This document shows positions 24,748 to 33,708 of a DNA stretch of 64,000 nucleotides, piece by piece. Made by a program: the position numbers and the translations under genes. The notes under the pieces were generated by a model. The model saw only the letters and a list, made by a program, of their open reading frames with translations. It ran no database searches and was not told the DNA's origin. The stretch's first letter is position 1. The number at the start of each line of letters is the position of its first letter. This DNA is from Rhizobium sp. RM (lineage in GTDB: Bacteria; Pseudomonadota; Alphaproteobacteria; Rhizobiales; Rhizobiaceae): the NCBI RefSeq assembly GCF_013390595.1, contig NZ_JACAWV010000024.1, forward strand, positions 122,304 through 186,303. Reading direction: 5' to 3'.

Positions 24748-25284
24748 TCATTCATCAGCTGAACCTTCAGCGCGAACCAGATGGGTTCTCAAGGTGGAGA
24801 GTTGCGAGAGAGCATGCGCTTTAAGCGATCCTGCGGGGCCTTCTTTACCGTAGCGGTCGTGTATCGCTATGCTTTCTTGGTGTGTTAATGCCTGTAGCGA
24901 TAGGAAACTAGCGCCAAACTGCTCGTTCGGTGCGTCGTCCAAAGCTTTGAGCTTATTTTTTTGATCTTCGCTAAAATCAACTCTGATCACCACGTTTTGC
25001 TCTCGGGCTGCTTCTTTCAAGTCCCTGTCAGCCTTCCCGTGGTCAGATAACAATTGTTCGGCGAAAGCACGAATGCCCTGCTCAGAGCTTCTGCGGAGGG
25101 CGATTTGAGAAGACTGGATTTCAAAACGGTGGCCGGCTGACGCGGCGTCGGCAAATTTTTGTGGGCTTAGCGCATCATTCGCCCCTACGGCCGGTACATT
25201 TGTACCACGAACTGGTGCATCCTGGGCGGAAGCGTGCGTTGCCGAGACCAAAGTTACAACTGCGAGCGACACAAGCGCTTTCAT
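24748..25284 (-). CDS. DUF4142 exported ferritin-like protein
   Basis: A 178-residue protein with a signal peptide (1-20, ending HASAQ), so periplasmic or exported. The rest is the DUF4142 four-helix domain: FADAASAGHRFEIQSSQIAL, IRAFAEQLLSDHGKADRDLK, then a C-terminal LKAHALSQLSTLRTHL. A second member lies at 53091-53621. DUF4142 proteins are ferritin-like in fold and often stress-induced; no reaction is established. AAAAGGAG precedes the ATG; the EcfG-type promoter lies 41-65 bases upstream. Confidence 0.85.
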   Translation of the reverse strand: MKALVSLAVVTLVSATHASAQDAPVRGTNVPAVGANDALSPQKFADAASAGHRFEIQSSQIALRRSSEQGIRAFAEQLLSDHGKADRDLKEAAREQNVVIRVDFSEDQKNKLKALDDAPNEQFGASFLSLQALTHQESIAIHDRYGKEGPAGSLKAHALSQLSTLRTHLVRAEGSADE

Positions 25285-25324
25285 TTGTTTCTCCTTTTCA
25301 TAGGTTATTTACAACAAGAGGCCG

Positions 25325-25349
25325 AACCGATTTTAAGAACCGTAGTTCC
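25325..25349 (-). promoter_or_regulatory. EcfG-type promoter of the first DUF4142 gene
   Basis: On the minus strand: GGAAC (25345-25349), 16 bases, GGTT (25325-25328), upstream of ATG 25284. Confidence 0.7.
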
Positions 25350-25491
25350 AGGGGCATTCCGTTCTTTTCAAACGGGATCTCGCTTCTGCTGTTTGGGAGT
25401 GAGGAAGACCTCCCGAATGCCCGCAGCCGAGGGACCTCCCATTTCCACAACGCCCCCATCGAGCAGTTCCAAAGAGGGCGAATTCTGAAAT

Positions 25492-25704
25492 TTATTTTCG
25501 TGTTAAGTTCGATCTCGCCGTAACGGCGAACCTAGCGTTAAAGCGCTGCCAACATCTGCGGCGATCGTAGCCTCGACGCCTAATCGTCACTCTTGATAAA
25601 TGCTTGGGGCGAGGGCTGCGGTTGAGGGACGTTGGTGTCCGAGCTGATATGACAAAGCCCGCTGCCAGACCCACCACGACTAGGAGACCAATTACCAGGC
25701 GCAT
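25492..25704 (-). CDS. possible small single-pass membrane protein
   Basis: A 70-residue frame starting MRLVIGLLVVVGLAAGFVIS, one clear membrane segment, then a very Arg-rich tail. No family recognised and no good ribosome binding site in front of ATG 25704, so the call is weak; the basic tail may be out of the original frame. Confidence 0.3.
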   Translation of the reverse strand: MRLVIGLLVVVGLAAGFVISARTPTSLNRSPRPKHLSRVTIRRRGYDRRRCWQRFNARFAVTARSNLTRK

Positions 25705-25980
25705 TTCTGCGACTTTAAGGTCTTTGCATAGGCATAGTGGTACCGCTGATCCCACCCGATCCAATCTAATGTAGGCATCGCGCCCGGAACTCGGGGGATA
25801 AGCGACACAGTCGCGAGAAGTTCATGCTTCTCCGCAAATGGCCACCCCGTAGGCCCAGCGGTTGCCGCATTTAGCGCTGCCTACAGGATTGAGCCGATGA
25901 GGAAGGTCGGCGAATCGCATACATAAGGGAATTTTCCGCCATAACGCGGTTGACTGATCGATCGCCAATGATTCCTTGGG

Positions 25981-26271
25981 CTAGCTTGCCTCGACTTCGA
26001 AGCAATTCAACCTTTGCCGTCTACAGTCTCCGAACAGGATTTTTGCCTGTTCAGCCGCTCGTGCGAATGCTTCCTGTGCTTCCTCGGGCGTTTTCTCTCC
26101 CTCCAGCGCGGCAACGCAAACCGATTTCGCGCGATGATATGTTGGACCCTTTACGTCTGGCCAATGATTCAAAAGGAAAATGAGCGCTGCGAAAGGCCCG
26201 TGAACCGTTTGATGACCGTTTTCTGGTATTTGAATAATAACCGGCATGTCCCAAGCTGTTTTAGGCATCAT
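25981..26271 (-). CDS. DUF982 family protein
   Basis: A 96-residue protein with the DUF982 pattern found mainly in rhizobia: MPVIIQIPENGHQTVHGPFA, ALIFLLNHWPDVKGPTYHRA, CVAALEGEKTPEEAQEAFAR, AAEQAKI. Function unknown. GGAGG stands five bases before ATG 26271 (a second ATG follows at 26268). The EcfG-type promoter is 23-47 bases upstream. A decayed copy of the promoter and first codons lies at 31780-31935. Confidence 0.8.
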   Translation of the reverse strand: MMPKTAWDMPVIIQIPENGHQTVHGPFAALIFLLNHWPDVKGPTYHRAKSVCVAALEGEKTPEEAQEAFARAAEQAKILFGDCRRQRLNCFEVEAS

Positions 26272-26293
26272 GTCATCCTCCGAGAAATTCCCT

Positions 26294-26318
26294 AACCTTG
26301 TGATGACGTTCCGGTTCC
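26294..26318 (-). promoter_or_regulatory. EcfG-type promoter of the DUF982 gene
   Basis: On the minus strand: GGAAC (26314-26318), 16 bases, GGTT (26294-26297), just before ATG 26271. Confidence 0.65.
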
Positions 26319-26603
26319 ATCCTGTCGAATTGCGACGCATCATTCTTCGGCGCGGGTGGTGCTCCAAGAGCCTCGGTTCGCAATTAGGATTCATACGAAA
26401 CCCTAGAGCCCGCGGAAGGAGTCCGCTCAGTGAACTGATCGCAACGACGTAAAGCTTAAAGCCGGCCACGGTACTGCGTCGAAAGGTAGACTCTTTCTCA
26501 GATGAGAGTATGTTGCTTCAGATCCTTACCAATCGATCTCGTAGGCAGTGACGGCTAGGGGTTTCTTTGCGCTCGTGCCTGCCGAACCTTAAGGAGGAGC
26601 GTT

Positions 26604-27239
26604 ATGCTACTCGCGTTAGCGCATGTGAGCCAATCCAACCTGCGCGCCTTGCTCCACAAATGGGCGTTTTGCTATTCGCCAGATACAGCCTGCCGTGGAC
26701 GGATTGTGGAGCGAACGATTATGACTCTTACATCTGATCCAAGTGTGCTGGACAATCGTCCGGTAGACAATGCTTTGCGATGCGTGCTGCACGCCGTGGC
26801 GAAAGACGAACTCGCCGGCATTCGCCCCACATTAGATGCTCGGCAGGTCAGTTTGAAAGGTCGTCGTTTTCTTGTCGTTGAAGATGACTATTTGATTGCC
26901 ATGGACCTTGTGCAAACACTCGACAAAGCGGGTGCCGGGGTGGTTGGCCCCGTCTGCGATGCCGAGCGAGCACTTGAAGTAGCATCGGATCACGGGTTCG
27001 CGCTGGATGGTGCCATTCTCGACATTCGTCTGGACGCCGAACTTATATATCCCGCAGCCACCGAACTGGTGCATCTCAACACGCCGTTTTTGTTTCTGAG
27101 CGGGGATGATAGCGAAAATGTTCCTGCTGCCTTCGATCACGTTCCCTATCTCACGAAACCTTACAGCGATGAGGAGCTGATTTCGGCGCTGATATCGATC
27201 AGTCCGCCGAGTTCCCGTAAAGGGTGCGCGTCTTACTGA
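26604..27239 (+). CDS. single-domain response regulator with N-terminal extension
   Basis: A 211-residue protein. The last 120 residues are a receiver domain (FLVVEDDYLIAMDL, phospho-acceptor Asp in GAILDIRLDAELIYP, TPFLFLSGDDS, LTKPYSDEE). The first 85 residues carry no motif I know. ATG 26604 has an excellent AAGGAGGAG seven bases upstream; an internal ATG at 26721 would drop 39 residues. No output domain. It stands beside the HWE kinase and its decayed copy, so it may belong to the same phosphorelay (inference). Confidence 0.8.
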   Translation: MLLALAHVSQSNLRALLHKWAFCYSPDTACRGRIVERTIMTLTSDPSVLDNRPVDNALRCVLHAVAKDELAGIRPTLDARQVSLKGRRFLVVEDDYLIAMDLVQTLDKAGAGVVGPVCDAERALEVASDHGFALDGAILDIRLDAELIYPAATELVHLNTPFLFLSGDDSENVPAAFDHVPYLTKPYSDEELISALISISPPSSRKGCASY

Positions 27240-27274
27240 TCTTACGGGCAGCAACGCCGATATGCCCCTTCCTG

Positions 27275-28190
27275 TCAATCTACCGGGAGAAAATCCAACC
27301 TGTCGGTAAGCCCCCTCATGGTGTTCCGGAATTGAACCCGTTTCTGAAGACGTGTCACATCCGTAAGATCGATCGGAGTGACTTCCTGACCGTACCCTGT
27401 AACGAATACAAAAGGCGCGTCACTGCGCTTGAGTTCGCGAGCCAGCGAGCACAGAACAAGTTGTCGAAGATGCAGCGAGCTCGCTTCTCGACGCCGGTCC
27501 AGTTGCGCACGGGCCGATAACGGCGCCCGGTGAAATCGGCTTACATCGCTGATGTCGATCGTTCCTCCAAATACCGTCGGCTGTTGCGGCGCATCCATTT
27601 CCAAGCCGCTTGCACCGCCTTTTAAGGGAAACTCGATATGTCACCGAGTGACACCCAGCTCGATCGCCAATGAACCGATTCCTCCAAGTTCACGCGGCAC
27701 GGGGCACGCGTCCCTCGATCAGCTCGCTTCCAAAGCCTGTGCGCCGCCGGCCCTTTGAACCACCGCGTTGCGGTGCGAATGTTTCAACCAGTCAAAGCTC
27801 AAACAAGGCCTTCCGTATCTCTCAACAATTACCCTTTACACTGCAGCCAATCGGCGAAGATAACGCGCCGTAGTTCAGCGCGTTGGTGGGAATTTCGTGG
27901 ATGGCAAGCGTCATTGACGCAGCCGCCTTTGGAGGGGACAACGTCAAGCCCCGCTCGGCGTGGGTGCCTTGCGCTACCAATTCGTTATGGACAATTGCGC
28001 GCATTCCGACGCCGGCGTAGGCCGAGCGGTCCGCATCGCCGGTACTCGCGCAAGCGTCAGCAGGCGGCCCGAGAGGAGTTTGACATAATTGCCTATATCG
28101 GTTGCGCTGTCTGCTGTGCGACCGACGGTCGCGCGAATGATCGCCATGATGTTGCGCACGCGGTGCTGCAATTGCGCCATCGGCACACCC
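27275..28190 (-). pseudogene. decayed copy of the HWE kinase-receiver gene
   Basis: Three minus-strand pieces in different frames line up with the C-terminal third of the intact kinase at 28381-31299: AQLQHRVRNIMAIIRATVGR (the HWE histidine box), ASMTLAIHEIPTNALNYGAL (the ATPase N-box), and the tail of the receiver (APFVFVTGYGQEVTP, VTRLQKRVQFRNTMRGL). The conserved joint peptide QPTVFGGT is also there. The receiver's phospho-acceptor region is deleted and the N-terminal GAF/PAS part is absent. The copy runs opposite to the intact gene, only 190 bases away. Confidence 0.8.
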
Positions 28191-28380
28191 GGACGTTTGC
28201 TGAGGATCCTCTCTTCATTGATAGGGCCGCCAGCAGACTAGGCGCTTTTCGTCAGTATTGTGGAAAGCAGTCGTCGAGTATGGAATAACGTGCGAATATG
28301 ACTGCTTGGTTAGCGTCCAGGGAAGTGATTCAGGCTCAGTGCATTTTTGTTTGGGCTCTGGTAGGCTCTAGGAGAATTCA

Positions 28381-31299
28381 ATGACCAGCACTGCCGGTTC
28401 CAATCCTATAGCGAGGGTTGATGACGTCCTGATTACCGCCGAGCTGGCGAACCGCCCGTGCCGGACTCCAGACTATGAAACCGAGAGCCAAGTGCTCGGG
28501 CTGCTGGCCCAAGAGATGGCTATCAATCCACGAGGAGTGCTCCAGAAATGCGCAGAGCTGGTTCTGGAGCTGTGTCATGCGGACTCTGCCGGGATTAGTA
28601 TTTTGGATCCCGGCGAAACAACCGATATGCTCCGCTGGCACGCTGCAGCGGGCGCCTTCGCACCCAACCTTCATGGTACCATGCCCGTTGACGCGAGCCC
28701 CTGTGGCACGGTGATGGAACGCAACTGCGTCCTTCTGTTTAACGAGGCTGAACGCTTCTTTCCAGCCCTCCTAAGAGTTGAGCCACGCATCTACGAGAAC
28801 CTGCTTGCCCCTTGGCATGTGAAGGGCAAGGCGGTGGGTACCATCTGGGCCATCAAGCACACCGCCGGTGGGCGGTTCGATGCAGAGGATGCGCGTGTGC
28901 TGCAAAAGCTCGCCCGCTTCGCCGCTGCCGCGTTCCAAATGATCTCGGCTCTTGATGAGGCTACAGCCGAACGGACAGCGGTTCGCGAGCTCGAAAAACG
29001 CCAGTCCTTCCTTCTGGAACTGAGCGACGCGCTGCGGTCCGTTTCAGATGCGCGGGAGCTGCAAGCTATAACGGCGCGGCTTGTCGGCATGCACCTGGGA
29101 GCTGACCGGGTCATGTACGCTGAAGTCGAGGGCAGGCCCGGCGCCGAGATGGGTACAATTCGCGCTCAGTTCGTGCGCCACGCCGCTGATGGTGACCCGG
29201 CGGTAGCACGGTTCCCTGATCACTTCACCTTCAACCCTTTCGGTGCCCACACGATGGCCGCCCGTTATCGGGGCGACCCTCTCGTCGTGATAGACGTCGC
29301 AAGCGATCCGGCCTTCGGGGCTGCAGAGCGAGCGGCGTGGCAGAAGGCAGGCGTGTGTGCCGCTATTGTTGCTCCCCTTTCGAAGGGCGGCCGGCTGGTT
29401 GCGGAGTTCGGCGTGCATAGCGTCGGACCGCGCGATTGGACGGGTGACGATGTGACGTTGATCCAGGAAGTTGCTGAACGCACCTGGGCCGCACTCGAAC
29501 GCGGACGCGCCGAGGCCGCCCTGCGCGAAAACGAGGAGCGACTTACCCTTGCAGTCGAGATTGGCGCTCTGGCGAGTTGGGACTGGGACGTGAAATCTGA
29601 CGCGGTCACCTGGAACGACCGCCACTTCCTGATGCAAGGCTATCAGACCGGCGAGGTCACGCCCAGCTTCGATGCATGGCTTGCTCGTGTCCATCCCGAC
29701 GACCGGGAGGAAACCATTGCGTTGATCGAGAAGGCAAGGGACGAGAGGCAGGTCTACGTTCATGAATTCCGCACGCTGCACCCCGACGGCCGAATCGTCT
29801 GGTGCTCGGCGCGAGGGCGGTTCTTCTATAGCATGGACGGATCGGCCTACCGCATGATCGGTGTCATGGAAGATGTCACCGAACGCGTGGCAGCGGAGGC
29901 CGCGCTGCGAGCAAGCGAAGAGCGTTTTCGGCAATTTGCGGATGCCTCGGCGTCGGCGCTCTGGATCAGGGATGCTGAGAGCCTCGCGATGGAATATGTG
30001 AGCCCGGCTATAGGGAGGATCTATGGGATCGACGAAAATGTCCTCCTTGGAGATGTAAGGAAATGGGCGAGCCTGATCGTCCCGGACGACCGCGACAAAG
30101 CCTTGGAACACCTGAGCGAAGCTCGCGAAGGCAAGTCGGTCGTACATGAGTTCCGCGTTCAACGCCCCTCGGACCATGCATTTCGTTGGGTGAAGAACAC
30201 GGACTTCCCACTGCGCGATGACGGCAATATTCCGCGTATCGGCGGCATTGCGGAAGATGTAACCGAAACCAAAATGGCTGTCGAACACCAGGCCGTGCTG
30301 CTTGCCGAGTTGCAGCACCGCGTGCGAAACATCATGGCGATCATCCGCTCCACCGTGGTGAGGTCTGCTGATGGAGCGGCTGACGTCGAAGATTACAAGA
30401 CGGCGTTGGCCGGTCGGCTGCTGGCCTTGGCGAGGGTTCAGACGTTGCTCACTCGGCAGGGCAATACCGGCGGATCGCTTCGCGGCATTCTTGAAAGCGA
30501 GATCGGAGCGCAGGCACATTCCCAGAACCAGTTTGAACTGACCGGACCTGATCTGATGCTGTCCCCCAAAGCTGTCGAGGTCTTGACTCTGGCGTTTCAT
30601 GAACTCTCCACCAACGCTTTGAAATACGGAGCATTGTCGGTGAACGACGGCAAGATATTGGTGACCTGGAAATTGTTTGAAAAACGCGAGAGGCCGTGGC
30701 TTGCGATCGATTGGGTCGAGGAAGGCGCGCCACTGCGGCCGCCACCGACACGTCGCGGGTTCGGCTCGGAACTGATAGAGGCAAAAATCCCTTACGAATT
30801 GCGCGGGATAGGTAAGACAACGATCGAGCCGGAGGGTGCGCGTTGCCACATCGAGTTTCCGCTTCGCGAAGCCGAAAGTATTCTCGAGACCGACGCCCCA
30901 GCACCCACCCGCTTCTATGGAGGAACTGCCGATATGACTGGAGCGCCTGATCTCACCGGGAAGATCGTCCTCGTGGTTGAGGACGATTATTACGTTGCAT
31001 CCGACACCGCTGCGGCGCTACGCAGCGCGGGTGCGGAGGTTCTCGGTCCCTGTCCAACCGAAGAAGCCGCATTGCAGATTCTGCACGAACAAACGCCGGA
31101 TGCCGTTGTACTCGACCTCAATCTCGGCGGCGGAGGTCCGCGGTTCGAGATCGCTCGCAAGCTGGTCGAGCACGCAACGCCATTCGTGTTAATGACTGGA
31201 TACGATCCCGATGTGATCCCGGATGAACTGGCCGATATCGTTCGGCTTCAGAAGCCGATCGCGTTGCGTGACGTCGTCGCGGCGGTGAGCAGTCTCTAG
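28381..31299 (+). CDS. hybrid HWE histidine kinase (GAF-GAF-PAS-PAS-HWE-REC)
   Basis: A 972-residue soluble sensor. Two GAF-like domains (about 45-200 and 215-375), two PAS domains (about 385-505, WDWDVKSDAVTWNDRHF; and 515-635, FRVQRPSDHAFRWVKNTDFP), an HWE kinase core with phospho-accepting H646 in AELQHRVRNIMAIIR, the N-box FHELSTNALKYGALS and the G-box-like RRGFGSELIEAKIP, and a C-terminal receiver (ERIVLVVEDD-type pocket; phospho-acceptor D912 in VVLDLNLGGG). No membrane segment, so it senses an internal cue, perhaps a chromophore or redox state in the GAF/PAS domains. HWE kinases feed the general stress response in several alphaproteobacteria, which suits the many EcfG promoters here. 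AGGAG precedes ATG 28381. Confidence 0.92.
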   Translation: MTSTAGSNPIARVDDVLITAELANRPCRTPDYETESQVLGLLAQEMAINPRGVLQKCAELVLELCHADSAGISILDPGETTDMLRWHAAAGAFAPNLHGTMPVDASPCGTVMERNCVLLFNEAERFFPALLRVEPRIYENLLAPWHVKGKAVGTIWAIKHTAGGRFDAEDARVLQKLARFAAAAFQMISALDEATAERTAVRELEKRQSFLLELSDALRSVSDARELQAITARLVGMHLGADRVMYAEVEGRPGAEMGTIRAQFVRHAADGDPAVARFPDHFTFNPFGAHTMAARYRGDPLVVIDVASDPAFGAAERAAWQKAGVCAAIVAPLSKGGRLVAEFGVHSVGPRDWTGDDVTLIQEVAERTWAALERGRAEAALRENEERLTLAVEIGALASWDWDVKSDAVTWNDRHFLMQGYQTGEVTPSFDAWLARVHPDDREETIALIEKARDERQVYVHEFRTLHPDGRIVWCSARGRFFYSMDGSAYRMIGVMEDVTERVAAEAALRASEERFRQFADASASALWIRDAESLAMEYVSPAIGRIYGIDENVLLGDVRKWASLIVPDDRDKALEHLSEAREGKSVVHEFRVQRPSDHAFRWVKNTDFPLRDDGNIPRIGGIAEDVTETKMAVEHQAVLLAELQHRVRNIMAIIRSTVVRSADGAADVEDYKTALAGRLLALARVQTLLTRQGNTGGSLRGILESEIGAQAHSQNQFELTGPDLMLSPKAVEVLTLAFHELSTNALKYGALSVNDGKILVTWKLFEKRERPWLAIDWVEEGAPLRPPPTRRGFGSELIEAKIPYELRGIGKTTIEPEGARCHIEFPLREAESILETDAPAPTRFYGGTADMTGAPDLTGKIVLVVEDDYYVASDTAAALRSAGAEVLGPCPTEEAALQILHEQTPDAVVLDLNLGGGGPRFEIARKLVEHATPFVLMTGYDPDVIPDELADIVRLQKPIALRDVVAAVSSL

Positions 31300-31605
31300 C
31301 TTTTTGGCACAACCGCTATTGGCGCTTTCTGGAAGGCCTAAGCAGACCGGCGGCGGGCAGGCGTCCGCCGGTAGTCGACGACCCAACAGCAGTCGTGGAC
31401 GTCGATGGCGGTCCTAGGAGCAGCGCTTGCCGCAGGCCGACTTCCAGCACCAACCTCATACATACTTGAAAACTCGAGAAAAAACTCATCAATTCTACGC
31501 TTTTCGGCTGGTGTCTCTATTACGGGACCTCAAGGTCGATCTTATGCGGCTTAAGACAGGTTCAAACTTAACGGCAGGGCCTGTGAAATTCCAGTCGTAT
31601 CGAAT
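31300..31605. other. gene-less stretch after the HWE kinase
   Basis: About 300 bases with no convincing gene; the one short plus-strand frame (31427-31642) lacks a ribosome binding site and motifs. Confidence 0.4.
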
Positions 31606-31770
31606 TCAGAAAGGGACTTCAGGAATTGGCCAGCTTGAGTAACAACTAGCCATGATGATCGCGATGAGGGGTACTAACCAGATTATCATGTCGACAACTT
31701 TTCGACCGTAATTTTGGATGCCAGAAACCCGACGCTTGCCCCTTATTTTTGCTTCAGGACGGTTGTACAT
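31606..31770 (-). CDS. small single-pass membrane protein
   Basis: A 54-residue frame: a basic N-terminus (MYNRPEAKIRGKRRVSG) followed by one membrane helix (about residues 27-43, MIIWLVPLIAIIMAS). AAAGGA stands seven bases before ATG 31770. No family recognised. The upstream region is a decayed DUF982 copy, so it may be transcribed from that relic promoter or one of its own. Confidence 0.45.
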   Translation of the reverse strand: MYNRPEAKIRGKRRVSGIQNYGRKVVDMIIWLVPLIAIIMASCYSSWPIPEVPF

Positions 31771-31779
31771 GGTGCGTCC

Positions 31780-31935
31780 TTTCGAGTTTGCGGCCACTCG
31801 GTGTGATGATAAGCATTCGAAAAATTACCGGCATACCCAAGGCTGCTTTCGGCATTGTGTCATCCTTCGAGAGATTACCGAACCTCATGACATTCCGCTT
31901 CCATCTAGTGGAATTGCGACGCATCATCTTCGGCG
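31780..31935 (-). pseudogene. decayed copy of the DUF982 gene start and promoter
   Basis: The minus strand here resembles 26200-26345: both contain a stretch reading ATGATGCGTCGCAATTC and then, in the coding part, MPKAALGMPVIFR beside the intact MPKTAWDMPVIIQ. The rest of DUF982 is missing. The promoter has decayed as well: GGAAG, 13 bases, GGTT instead of GGAAC, 16 bases, GGTT. Confidence 0.65.
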
Positions 31936-32359
31936 CTGCCGGTGCTTCGGGTGGCCTCTGTTCACCATTGGCTAATATCGAGACCTCAGGGGCCGCTGCA
32001 GGTGGTGCCAGCTGATCGCAACGGTGTATAGCTGCGAAGCCTGACACTCCCCGTGACTTACAATGCTGCCGCGGTCTTGTTTCTGCAGATCCAACGGCGA
32101 GTTCGCTGCAGTCATTTCCCTTAAGGGCGCCACAGCGCGCGACTAGCTCCCTGGTATGCCTCATCGGAAGGAACACGATACCGGCGGCCATCAGTGCCGC
32201 AAAGGGCGGGATAGCTGCTAAGATTAGCCCAAGCCTGCGGGATCGCACGCCCAAATGATGACGCATCGACAACGGTTGGTCGGGAAGCGGGCATTTCGAC
32301 GGACTTGTGAAAGCACACTCAAGATTTTTGGATCATTACCGGAAATCGCCGGATCGCCC
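31936..32359. other. stretch without a clear gene
   Basis: A minus-strand frame starting near 32263 encodes a basic start and one hydrophobic segment (LGLILAAIPPFAALMAAGIV) but then runs into low-complexity sequence and the DUF982 relic. It may be the remains of a small membrane protein; I would not call it a gene. Confidence 0.3.
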
Positions 32360-33292
32360 TTAGGTTGGAGTTTCTTTGAGAATCCTATCCCGAGTTGCGT
32401 CATGAACATCGTCCGCTATCGATACCGCTTTATTGTACACTTCAGAGACTAGATTTCCGGCCTTATCGAGGGTTTTAGCTGCTTCAGTGGAGACGCGATC
32501 CTTGACGTCGTCAGCAGCACCGCCAAGTATCTCATCCTCGGCCTGACTATGGGGTAGCGCCGCGCCGATTGCCGCCCCTACAGCAAATGCGAGCGCGCCG
32601 CCAACTAGAGGCTGATCTTTGAAATGTTTGAGGATCGCCTCGTTTATATGCGCTCCCCTTTCGGCGGCATTTTGGCTTGCCGTGGACAAACCTTCCCGCG
32701 CACCGAGAGCTGACTCCGCCAGATTACTCCACGTATGGGAAACCCAACCCGAAGCTTCATCGAAAATCTTTCCTGCTTCGTCCCGCAAATCGTGATAATG
32801 TCGCCCTGTCGTATCGACAAATCCTCGAAAAGTCTTGCCGCTCTCGTCGATAAAATGCCCCGCCCGACGACCGGCGTCGTCTGTCAATGCCTTGTATTTG
32901 CGTCCTGCACTGTCGGCAAAATAGCTATAACGCTTGTCACCTTCAGTGGTGACTGGGCCCGACCGATGAATGTCGCCTTCAACGATCGCTAGCGGATATC
33001 CGCCCTGTTGAGCTACATAGGATGCCGGGCTATTCTTCGGGCCGGCCATCAACCATGCCAGCCCGACGCCCACCAGCGCCATCGGGATGGGATTGTTTTT
33101 GACGGCTGCGCTAAGATTCGACGTGTACTCGCCACCTCCGCTCGATCTCGCATAGCTCAAAATCTCGTCTACCAACTGGCCAGGCGACATACGTTGTTGG
33201 ATAGCGTCGAGTCGTTCTTCAATTCGGCGACGGTCTGCGGCGATCTCCTGCTCGATTTCGGAAGAACTCAAATTTTCGCGGGTCTTTGTCAT
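32360..33292 (-). CDS. DUF3618 membrane-associated stress protein
   Basis: A 310-residue protein. Residues about 8-50 match DUF3618 (EIEQEIAADRRRIEERLDAI, MSPGQLVDEILSY). A short membrane segment follows (NPIPMALVGVGLAWLMAG, about 68-85), then a helical region with repeated GKxF/GRxY units (SAGRKYKALTDDAG, ESGKTFRGFVDTTG), and a second hydrophobic stretch (VGGALAFAVGAAIGAALP). It resembles rhizobial 'nutrient deprivation-induced' proteins. Its ATG overlaps the stop of the holin-like gene (TGATG), so it is the third gene of an EcfG-driven operon. Confidence 0.75.
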   Translation of the reverse strand: MTKTRENLSSSEIEQEIAADRRRIEERLDAIQQRMSPGQLVDEILSYARSSGGGEYTSNLSAAVKNNPIPMALVGVGLAWLMAGPKNSPASYVAQQGGYPLAIVEGDIHRSGPVTTEGDKRYSYFADSAGRKYKALTDDAGRRAGHFIDESGKTFRGFVDTTGRHYHDLRDEAGKIFDEASGWVSHTWSNLAESALGAREGLSTASQNAAERGAHINEAILKHFKDQPLVGGALAFAVGAAIGAALPHSQAEDEILGGAADDVKDRVSTEAAKTLDKAGNLVSEVYNKAVSIADDVHDATRDRILKETPT

Positions 33293-33708
33293 CACGTTCT
33301 TTCCTTCACAATTTTCGCGTCTTGCTGAAGTGAAGCGGCAGTTCTTTCCAGCGCGAGGTTCCCACCTTTAAGTGCTGCGAGACCGCGAGAGATCATGCCC
33401 CATGCAACCAAGGCGATAATCACTCCGACCACAAGGGATGAAAGGGCGTCGGCGCTGGATTCTCTCAAGCCCATGGTCATCAGAAAAGCTGTCAGGGCTC
33501 TCACCAGCGCTGCCAGCAGTACTCCTATAGCGCAAATGGCCAGCACTAAGCCTGCTGCGAACGCTTCCACGCCCACGAGGGCATGCGACAACTTTTCGGT
33601 TGCTTCGGTCTTTGCTAGGTTGATCTCTTTGCGAAACAACCCAGAAATATCTCCAACAAGGGCTGTTACGAGTTCAGGGAGCGATCGATCTTCAGGTGAC
33701 TTAGCCAT
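33292..33708 (-). CDS. holin-like DUF1469 membrane protein
   Basis: A 138-residue protein of the DUF1469/putative Actinobacterial holin-X type: an amphipathic start (SLPELVTALVGDISGLFRKE, NLAKTEATEKL) and two membrane segments (FAAGLVLAICAIGVLLAALV and LSSLVVGVIIALVAWGMI). Despite the family name there is no sign of phage here; such proteins are common in stress operons. GGAGG precedes ATG 33708, which overlaps the end of the gene before by eight bases. Confidence 0.75.
   Translation of the reverse strand: MAKSPEDRSLPELVTALVGDISGLFRKEINLAKTEATEKLSHALVGVEAFAAGLVLAICAIGVLLAALVRALTAFLMTMGLRESSADALSSLVVGVIIALVAWGMISRGLAALKGGNLALERTAASLQQDAKIVKERT

Noticed and set aside
29044..30849. 601-codon open frame on the minus strand
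   Set aside because: Mirror of the HWE kinase gene; its translation shows no domain.
32000..32272. membrane protein on the minus strand starting near 32263
   Set aside because: One hydrophobic segment only, then low-complexity sequence running into the decayed DUF982 copy; no ribosome binding site.
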